Shown here piece after piece: positions 1 through 64,000 of a stretch of DNA of 64,000 nucleotides; positions within the stretch are counted from its first letter, which is position 1, and the number at the start of each line of letters is the position of its first letter. Source of the stretch: Glandiceps talaboti (Eukaryota > Hemichordata > Enteropneusta > Spengelidae); the NCBI RefSeq assembly GCF_964340395.1, contig NC_135568.1, forward strand, positions 753,501 to 817,500. The letters run 5' to 3'. The notes beneath the pieces were generated by a model. It was not told the DNA's origin. It worked only from the letters and a program-made list of their open reading frames with translations, and did not search any database. The translations under genes were made by a program, and so were the position numbers.

Positions 1-1535
1 AACAAGGTCGTTCCGTAAACTTCAATCCTGTGCTCATAGTAAAAAAAAAAGTCTTAAATACACAACTGAAAATAAAAATAAAAACAGTTTTCCCGTACTT
101 TACCCATATTTGTAAGTTCAGTTTCAACAACAACCTCTACTGTAGCCATGGTAACTGGGTATTAGCCTTGATGGCTCACTTTTCATGATACTTTAAGTAG
201 TCAGTATTTTTTCTTTTCTATATTTGAAAGAACTGACACCTATGCACCAGGTTCTTCTGGTTGTGTGGTCCGCATGATGTCAGTCACCATTTCAAAACTA
301 AATATATATATATATACATGTATAGTCCAATCTTTTCTAGAACGACTGAATATGGGTATAGTCTTCAGTTTATCTTCTCCAAATTGTGTTTTACATCTCC
401 GAATACTTAATGACTGAACTGCCAAGTAAAGTCTTTTTTTTAGACCTGGCTGCAGAAAACCCCCAGTTGTATTTTTTGACTCTAGACATCAATAAGCATA
501 CGATATTTGTAGTAAATGTCAATGCTAAGATGCTCCAGATCTTTCTGTGGTATAGCAATGTGTAGTTTAAAGGCCCATAATTCATTCCCAGGTTCTCGCA
601 TAAGTACTATTTTATCAGTGGTTCCGTAAGGATTATGCAAGTTCACACTTATTATGTTCATTATAAACATTTTTCAGTAGTTCTGCCAGACAATTGTTTT
701 TATATCCCATATTTCAGTCCTACTTTGAATAGGACCTTCTAATCACCTATCTAGGCCATACTATGAGTTAGATAGAAGAATTGATTGCAACTTAGTTAAT
801 GCCCATGTTCAATTCGGCTAGGTTAGAAACTATCTTGGAAAAAGGATGGACACCTGCCGATACTACTACTATGGAAACCAAGCTTTCGTCTCACTACAAT
901 AGACACACATGATACTAAAACTATTGTTGTTCCATATGTTAGATGATTACACAAGTGGGTGATAGTAGTGCCTCTGTTGTGTGGGTATACATGTACTCAC
1001 ATTGTAATCAAAATAGTGTAACACTGATAGTCCCCCAAAATTTACACTGCAACATTATGGAAGTCATCAGAAATGCCACACTACTGTGAGTATGGTTTAA
1101 AGGAATGCACACAATGTATAGTTTATGTCAATATGTTGAAACAATATATTTAGTTTATGTCTATCTTGGTTTTCCGAAAGCTCAGATTTTGTGTTACTAA
1201 GGCTTTCTCATTCAGGATAATGAAAGAAGATGAACTTCAGCAGTTTTAACTTAAAGACGAGGATGTTCCAACCTCTCATTTCTTTATAATCATGTATACC
1301 ATGAAGGTAAAGTAAAATAACAAAGTCACACTGTAGAACAATCACTGATTACGTAAATGGTCGTTTATTTCCTATACCAGTAACCCTCTCAAAATAAGTT
1401 ATCTCCACAACTGTATAGTATTTTTTTACTTATCAAAGTTTATGACAGCTGTGACAATAGTTTCATTAACCTAAGACAGGCAGACAGACAATAAAAAATC
1501 CATTAATGTAACATCTTCACATTAATCTATCATTG
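1..1535. other. No gene seen
   Basis: AT-rich sequence downstream of the receptor gene. It has only short unconvincing open frames, no tandem array and no motif I can name. Confidence 0.5.
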
Positions 1536-2046
1536 TATGTTACTAATTACACTCTAAGTAGGGTGGCATTTCTTACACTCACAGAAGGGTGGCATCTTTT
1601 ACTCAGTAGGGTGGCATCTCTGATAGGTGGATGTTACTAATTACACTCTCAGTAGGGTGGCATCTCTGATAGGTGGATGTTACTAATTACACTCTCAGTA
1701 GGGTGGCATCTCTGATAGGTGGATGTTACTAATTACATGCACAGTAGGGTGGCATCTGATAGGTGGATGTTACTAATTACATGCACAGTAGGGTGGCATC
1801 TCTGATAGGTGGATGTTACTAATTACACGCACAGTAGGGTGGCATCTGATAGGTGGATGTTACTAATTACATGCACAGTAGGGTGGCATCTCTGATAGGT
1901 GGATGTTACTAATTACATTCTCAGTAGGGTGGCATCTCTGATAGGTGGTGGATGTTACTAATTACATTCTCAGTAGGGTGGCATCTCTGATAGGTGGTGG
2001 ATGTTACTAATTACATTCTCAGTAGGGTGACATCTCTGATAGGCCA
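1536..2046. repeat. 46-bp minisatellite, about nine copies
   Basis: Units contain GGATGTTACTAATTACA, then CAGTAGGGTGGCATC and TCTGATAGGT. Unit starts are spaced 46, 46, 44, 46, 44, 46, 49 and 49 bases, so two units lack a TC pair and the last two carry an extra GTG. Shorter degenerate half-units lead in from 1536. Confidence 0.93.
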
Positions 2047-2572
2047 CCACATCCATTTAGAACTGCAGAATGTCTATGTTGACCAATGTCAAATGATGGT
2101 TCAGACTACAGGAAGATCCATGTAGTGTTTTATTTTGTAAAATTCCAGTTTACATTTCTAATGTTTACACTAATTCAACGACAGTATGACTACATTGGTA
2201 TCATGTACTCTTACACTACTTGCCAAAATAAAAAGTTTTAGTTTGTGTCTATTCTTAGCTTGTTATTTTAGTTCATGTCGGTCTTAACTTGTTGAAATTA
2301 ATCCTGCCACTCTAATATGTGCAACTAATTCTTTTATTTTTCCAGTTATTGAAGCTTCTGGCACAGTCCTATCCTGTAACTCTATGTCTCAAGTTGGTAA
2401 GGTACACCGTGTTGGGGCGCCCTCAAGCATCGACAAAGCACACCTGCCTGGCCTTGGGTGTAAGGTCAAATTAGTGACAATAAATTTGAAAATATTTGTT
2501 TGAAAATCTTTGCAGTTTTATTCCAGAATATTTAAATGATAAAAATTAATATGATAACGAGCCAATTTTGTC
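2047..2572. other. No gene seen between two tandem arrays
   Basis: Unique-looking AT-rich sequence. A GC-richer patch near 2401-2470 contains GGGGCGCCCTC but nothing I can assign. Confidence 0.4.
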
Positions 2573-4492
2573 ATTTGGACAAACCAAAGCACCAATTGTA
2601 CCAGTGTAATGCAATGCATCATTCATTTGGACAAGCCAAAACACCAATTGTACCAGGGTAATGCAATGCATCATTCATTTGGACAAGCCAACACACCAAT
2701 TGTACCAGTGTAATGCAATGCATCATTCATTTGGACAAGCCAAAACACCAATTGTACCAGTGTAATGCAATGCATCATTCATTTGGACAAGCCAAAACAC
2801 CAACTGTACCAGTGTAATGCAATGCATCATTCATTTGGACAAGCCAAAACACTAGTTGTACCAGTGTAATGCAATGCATCATTCATTTGGACAAGCCAAA
2901 ACACCAACTGTACCAGTGTAATGCAATGCATCATTCATTTGGACAAGCCAAAACACTAGTTGTACCAGTGTAATGCAATGCATCATTCATTTGGACAAGC
3001 CAAAACACCAATTGTACCAGTGTAATGCAATGCATCATTCATTTGGACAAGCCAAAACACCAATTGTACCAGTGTAATGCAATGCATCATTCATTTGGAC
3101 AAGCCAAAACACCAATTGTACCAGTGTAATGCAATGCATCATTCATTTGGACAAGCCAAAACACCAATTGTACCAGTGTAATGCAATGCATCATTCATTT
3201 GGACAAGCCAAAACACTAGTTGTACCAGTGTAATGCAATGCATCATTCATTTGGACAAGCCAAAACACCAACTGTACCAGTGTAATGCAATGCATCATTC
3301 ATTTGGACAAGCCAAAACACTAGTTGTACCAGTGTAATGCAATGCATCATTCATTTGGACAAGCCAAAACACCAATTGTACCAGTGTAATGCAATGCATC
3401 ATTCATTTGGACAAACCAAAACACTAGTTGTACCAGTGTAATGCAATGCATCATTCATTTGGACAAGCCAAAACACTAGTTGTACCAGTGTAATGCAATG
3501 TATCATTCATTTGGACAAACCAAAACACTAGTTGTACCAGTGTAATGCAATGCATCATTCATTTGGACAAACCAAAACACCAATTGTACCAGTGTAATGC
3601 AATGCATCATTCATTTGGACAAACCAAAACACCAATTGTACCAGTGTAATGCAATGCATCATTCATTTGGACAAACCAAAACACCAATTGTACCAGTGTA
3701 ATGCAATGCATCATTCATTTGGACAAACCAAAACACCAATTGTACCAGTGTAATGCAATGCATCATTCATTTGGACAAACCAAAACACCAATTGTACCAG
3801 TGTAATGCAATGCATCATTCATTTGGACAAACCAAAACACCAATTGTACCAGTGTAATGCAATGCATCATTCATTTGGACAAGCCAAAACACCAATTGTA
3901 CCAGTGTAATGCAATACATCATTCATTTGGACAAGCCAAAACACCAACTGTACCAGGGTAATGCAATACATCATTCATTTGGACAAGCCAAAACACTAGT
4001 TGTACCAGTGTAATGCAATGCATCATTCATTTGGACAAACCAAAACACCAATTGTACCAGTGTAATGCAATGCATCATTCATTTGGACAAGCCAAAACAC
4101 CAATTGTACCAGTGTAATGCAATACATCATTCATTTGGACAAGCCAAAACACTAGTTGTACCAGTGTAATGCAATGCATCATTCATTTGGACAAGCCAAA
4201 ACACCAATTGTACCAGTGTAATGCAATGCATCATTCATTTGGACAAGCCAAAACACCAATTGTACCAGTGTAATGCAATGCATCATTCATTTGGACAAGC
4301 CAAAACACTAGTTGTACCAGTGTAATGCAATGCATCATTCATTTGGACAAACCAAAACACTAGTTGTACCAGTGTAATGCAATGCATCATTCATTTGGAC
4401 AAACCAAAACACTAGTTGTACCAGTGTAATGCAATGCATCATTCATTTGGACAAGCCAAAACACCAATTGTACCAGTGTAATGCAATGCATC
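2573..4492. repeat. 52-bp satellite array, about 37 copies
   Basis: Unit begins CATTTGGACAAGCCAAAACA and ends GTAATGCAATGCATCATT. Copies are nearly identical and exactly 52 bases. The centre occurs in three forms: CACCAATTG (A), CACCAACTG (B) and CACTAGTTG (C); GACAAG also alternates with GACAAA. Reading left to right the centres are AAAA BCBC AAAA CBCA CCC AAAAAAA BC AA C AA CCC A. No reading frame runs through it. Confidence 0.96.
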
Positions 4493-4547
4493 ATACGGTA
4501 CTCCTGATAAGAGTCCCAAGTAGTTCCCATGACAACAAACAGAAACT

Positions 4548-4960
4548 ACAGTAAATTTCAAAATAACTTCAGCTTTTCTGTTTGATACAACCACACAGAA
4601 ACCAATAAGAAACTGGACATGCTACACTTAAGATAGCAAGACTGAATGAGTACAGTTTCGTGCTACATTTAGTCTAAGTGAAATGAACTACACATGCCAA
4701 TATACAGACATCAAATGAACACCGCAAATGAAGTTACATACTTCATTGGGGGTTTGATACTGCGAAAAACATTGGCACTCGAATGCCTGCATGGAGTTGC
4801 AATACATTTAAATGGTTTATTTCATTTAGACTAAATGTAGCAAAAAATTGCGATCTTGCTATTGAAGTGTGGTATATGCAGTACGTTTCTTGTTGGTTTA
4901 TGTGTGGGTGTATCAAACAGAAAAGGTGAACAGTATTGTGAAATTCACTGTTTACATGTA
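4548..4960. mobile_element. Inverted-repeat (foldback/MITE-like) element
   Basis: Left arm about 4548-4690 and right arm about 4811-4960 are imperfect reverse complements. For example, TTTCTGTTTGATACAACCAC on the left pairs with GTGGGTGTATCAAACAGAAA on the right, and GCTACATTTAGTCTAA pairs with TTAGACTAAATGTAGC. The loop is about 120 bases. There is no coding capacity. I could not fix the outer ends or a target duplication. Confidence 0.75.
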
Positions 4961-5231
4961 ACATTGTGGAAACAGCAACAAGATTTTCATGAACAAATAA
5001 CTGCAGCAAATGAAATGAACATTGACTTTTAATGTCTTAAATAAGAAAACTGATGGTGGTTTGTTTACACTGCCGCTTAATTAATATGATAATTCAGCAG
5101 TATGTGAGAGTTAATCAAACATTTCCAAATATTTCTGAAAAGCAATTGCTTTTCTTCTTAAGAAATTGATAACATTGCTAACAAATGCAAAATAAATAGT
5201 CAACTGATGAAAAGCCTCATTTTATCTTTGA

Positions 5232-5548
5232 CCATATTTGGAATACAATGGTAACAATTATTTACTTCCATATTTGGAAAATGAATGTATCAATAATTGC
5301 ATTATAATACCATATATAGATAATAAGCGGTTCTATTACATCATTTTGAACCTTCAATCATTTTATTACCCATATTTGGTGAACAAATGGATCATCCTAT
5401 TGCAATACCATATTTGGACATGCATAAATTATTTTATTACCATATTAGGTGAAAACAAATGCATGAATTGCTTTCTAGCCATATATGGATAATAAATGAT
5501 GAAACTACCATATTTGGACATTTGCTTCAATCATATTACCATATTTGG
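5232..5548. promoter_or_regulatory. Cluster of eight CArG-box sequences in a degenerate repeat
   Basis: Exact CC(A/T)6GG matches at 5232, 5268, 5370, 5408, 5440, 5479, 5508 and 5539. Six are CCATATTTGG, one is CCATATTAGG (the c-fos SRE core) and one is CCATATATGG; a near miss, CCATATATAG, lies at 5320. They sit in a loose tandem repeat with TTATTACCATATTTGG and AAATGNAT segments. CC(A/T)6GG is the SRF binding consensus. Whether this is regulatory or just a repeat that happens to contain the motif cannot be told. Confidence 0.4.
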
Positions 5549-6447
5549 AGAACACATACATGAACAATTGTTGTCTGGCCCTATACAGATAATAAAAGCT
5601 GCTAATAGCAATTCGTATAGAAGACAGCAGCAAGTTGCAATCTAGAAAACAAAACCCACTACTAACTTTTAGAGTACAGGAGCTTACATCGTCTTTCATC
5701 CTGCTGACAAATATTTCACGGATTGTCTTATCCTCTACTTTATTTATTCTTGTAGACATCCTTGTTTTTCCTTATTTATGATAAATTTCAATCACCAGTT
5801 CACCAATGCAATGCAGTTTTCAATAACATTCATTCCATGCAAAATGATTTGGTGTACTCCCTCCCCACCAACCGATATCAATAGAGGTGCTGAAAAAAGG
5901 AATTGCACTCTGGGAACAATTTATAGACATGTCATGGTGCCAACTTTTGCAGTAATTTCATTGTTTTCAGATTGATTTTTTTTTAAGGGATCTTCATTCA
6001 TAAATGTAATTTGAAACAGTAAAATTAATATCTATATATATAAATATGCAGATCATGGCTGTACAGGTGAAGCAGTCAAGTTATGATAAATTTATGACCA
6101 GGTTCAATGAAATCCTATGATGAAAAATAAATAAATGTGATGTAACCCCCCCCCCCCCCCAACAACAACAACAAATGCTACAGTCATGGTAAATTTGCAT
6201 AACAAGTATTGTTATGTAAATATACCCGTATGAGTTACACCAATCCCAGAGCAGCACCCACTACAAGACAGAACTCAGAAATGATTTGATTTTTCTATTT
6301 ACATTATTGACCTGTCCTACCAGTAATTGGAAATATTTTTATTTTTTGAACACAGATTCTAAGAAATTCCTACACCTTTTTTAACCACAATATTTTAATG
6401 GTGTTTTTTTCATCAGGTTATTTAATATTTAACAGATCTAAAATAAA
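5549..6447. other. No gene seen
   Basis: AT-rich sequence with a C run at about 6147-6163 followed by CAA repeats. No convincing open frame. Confidence 0.4.
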
Positions 6448-6798
6448 GTAACAGTTATAAAAACCATGGTAACAGTTACAAAACAAAACCTGTAACAGTT
6501 GTAGAACCACTGGTAACAGTTGTAGAACCACCGGTAACTGTTGTTAGAACCACCGCTAACAGTTGTTAGAACCACCGCTAACAGTTGTTAGAACCACCGA
6601 TAACAGTTGTAGCATCACCTGTAACAGTTGCAGAAGCACCTGTAACACTTGTAGAACCACCTGTAACACTTGTAGAACCACCGGTAGCTGTTGTTAGAAC
6701 CACCGCTAACAGTTGTTAGAACCACCAGTAACAGTTATAGAACCACCAGTAACAGTTATTGAACCCCTTAGTAATGGTTATAGAACCCTGTAACAATG
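6448..6798. repeat. About 21-bp minisatellite, roughly 16 copies
   Basis: Degenerate units of GTAACAGTTGTAGAACCACC with small insertions (GTTGTTAGAACC) and substitutions. It decays at both ends. Confidence 0.9.
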
Positions 6799-7516
6799 GG
6801 GTGACTCTTAGTAAATTTACAGTTTTTTGTACAAAATTGTAGGTGGAGAACCCCAGATAGACAGAGGAAAGTCTTGTAAAATTTACAGAATTTACACATC
6901 TCCTTGACTTATAACAAAACACCCATTCCCATCCTACCCCCCTCCCCCAACCACCCTCCCCCAACCCACCCCATCCTACCCTCTATCCCCTATCCAGTAC
7001 TTCTGGAGGATACCCTGTTTAATTAACTCATAAAAGTGTAAGATATTTAGCCTCACTGCCCCCGAACTACACACAAAGTCCTAAGATTTGACACTTTTCA
7101 GGCTAACCAACCAGCACCCCTCTATATTCATACACTATGGTATATTCATATTATATTCTGTGTTTGGAATGTTCCACTGGGGCAAGTGTAAGGGGTGAAA
7201 GGGGCTCAAGGTGTGGGTTTCCATAATAAAACCCAATAAAAATGTCACAAAATATTTATAAGCATCAAGGCTTCAAAGAACTTATCACCAGTCCAGCTGT
7301 TTAGATCATAATTGTGATGATGACCATCAACAACAACAACAACAATGTAATGTCAGGAGCTTCTCTCTTTCTCTACAGAGTCTGTGTAGATTGTGACCAA
7401 AAAATAAAAAGACGATAAAATAAATATGAAAGAATCTCTTTATAAAGTCAAAAGTGCTTCCCTTCGACTCCTAAATCTTTGTCTTTCAGTTCAGTTCTTT
7501 GTTTGTTTTACAATGT
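6799..7516. other. 3' flank of the receptor, no gene
   Basis: A C-rich patch at about 6920-7000 (CCCACCC-type) and otherwise AT-rich sequence, with CAA repeats near 7330. Nothing else seen. Confidence 0.4.
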
Positions 7517-7522
7517 TTTATT
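7517..7522 (-). promoter_or_regulatory. Candidate polyadenylation signal AATAAA
   Basis: AATAAA on the minus strand (tttatt on plus), 66 bases past the receptor stop codon. It would give a very short 3' untranslated region. Other AT-rich stretches further downstream could also serve, so the true 3' end is not fixed. Confidence 0.45.
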
Positions 7523-7587
7523 ATTACAAAAAAGAAATATGTTGACTATGTACAAGTATATGACTGCTTTTCACACTCTCTCTCTTC

Positions 7588-63156
<55,569 letters not shown>

Positions 63157-64000
63157 CTTCGCTCCGCCATTACACAGATACATTATGAATTCAAGTGGGC
63201 CGTTCCATTCACCTCCCTCGGGGAATAGCTAGGTCAGTTGCGAGGTGACGAATTCGTCTCGTTATCACCATGACAGCATTCTTCTGTACAATTAAAACGA
63301 GGGAGGGGATTTCAAACGTTCGAAACATCGATATCTGTAGGATACAATGTATCAAAAAAGGGATAAATTTAAAAGACTCTGGTTCAGAAAAAATTAACAT
63401 TCATGTTATGTACCTCCTGACATCGACAAGGTTATTACACTATGATGACTTTTCCCATATGCACCATCACCAGTTATAATGTAAGCAATGTCCCAAAAGC
63501 TTTGATGCAGGCACGCTTTCCACATGTTAATGGCTATGTTGGGTCACGATCATCTGTTTCATTTAATTTGAACTTCTCACAAATTGAATGGCAGCCAAAA
63601 CGTGTTTCAACAATGGGAGGAAATTCAACTTGAAGAGTACGCTCTGATTTGAACGACAACAACTTTCTGTCTGTAGCTGTAGGTAGCATAGACACAGAGG
63701 AGAGCGTAGGGGTGGCGTGGGGGGTCATACTCGATGCGGTTCCAGAAAGTCTGTAGAATAATACATTGCCAGCTGTGTTTCTTGAATTAACAGCTGGTCT
63801 TACAGGAGTAGGGACATAATAGTTGCCATTTTCTTTCTTTCTTCTTAAAAAGTGGACAGACAAGCAGACGACTTCATTTTTTTTCTTTATTACAAGCAAT
63901 TAACTTTACTTGTTTAATTACATTTCGTTATTCACCTCTGGTTCTATATTACATTTAGACATCATTTTGAAAGAAATTTGACATAAATACAACAAACGGT
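63157..64000 (-). promoter_or_regulatory. Presumed promoter and 5' flank of the receptor gene
   Basis: Sequence upstream of the first coding exon. It is locally richer in CpG than the rest of the window near 63170-63310 and contains the 12-bp perfect palindrome GACGAATTCGTC at 63247-63258. I see no clear TATA box. A 121-codon minus-strand open frame at 63534-63899 has no recognisable domain. Untranslated exons may lie here or outside the window. Confidence 0.3.

Noticed and set aside
2573-4492. Regular 52-bp spacing reminiscent of a CRISPR array
   Set aside because: There are no unique spacers: the whole unit repeats, and the genome is clearly eukaryotic.
63534-63899. 121-codon minus-strand open frame upstream of exon 1
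   Set aside because: No recognisable domain, no clear splice link to the receptor, and length within chance for this region.

Overview
The window is nuclear DNA of an animal. It is AT-rich, has introns with GT-AG boundaries, and is crowded with microsatellites, minisatellites and short inverted-repeat elements. I recognise one protein gene, a type I receptor serine/threonine kinase of the TGF-beta/BMP family closest to vertebrate ACVR1 (ALK2). It runs on the minus strand from a signal-peptide exon at 63156 to a stop codon at 7588. Eight coding exons with GT-AG boundaries and matching phases join to 1536 nt (511 residues plus stop), against 509 residues for human ACVR1. The species is not decidable. 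Gene style and repeat load suggest a marine invertebrate bilaterian (lophotrochozoan, hemichordate or similar); this is inference.

Layout from left to right. 1-7500 is the 3' flank and holds a 9-copy 46-bp minisatellite, a 37-copy 52-bp satellite, a roughly 410-bp inverted-repeat element, a cluster of eight CArG-box sequences and a 21-bp minisatellite. 7588-14639 holds coding exons 8 to 2: kinase, GS box, transmembrane segment and cysteine-rich ectodomain. 14640-63098 is intron 1, about 48.5 kb, with no recognisable gene. It holds two oppositely oriented copies of a TTAA-ended palindromic MITE, copies of at least two other short element families, a broken relic with a paired-like DNA-binding domain, a diverged roughly 80-bp module recurring from 44.8 to 60 kb, and many tandem repeats, including about 116 copies of CT. 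63099-63156 is the signal-peptide exon. 63157-64000 is the presumed promoter side.

The most unusual structure lies inside the receptor gene. The intron after the second ectodomain exon begins with 31 tandem copies of a 36-bp unit, and every unit carries the same G|GTAAGT 5' splice site as the true exon end. The unit is 12 codons with no stop in the receptor frame, so splicing at any of the copies would keep frame and add 12-residue, cysteine-containing blocks to the extracellular stalk. In the next intron the end of the transmembrane exon, with its donor, is present in two further tandem copies. Two adjacent exon-donor junctions of one receptor gene have therefore each seeded a tandem repeat.
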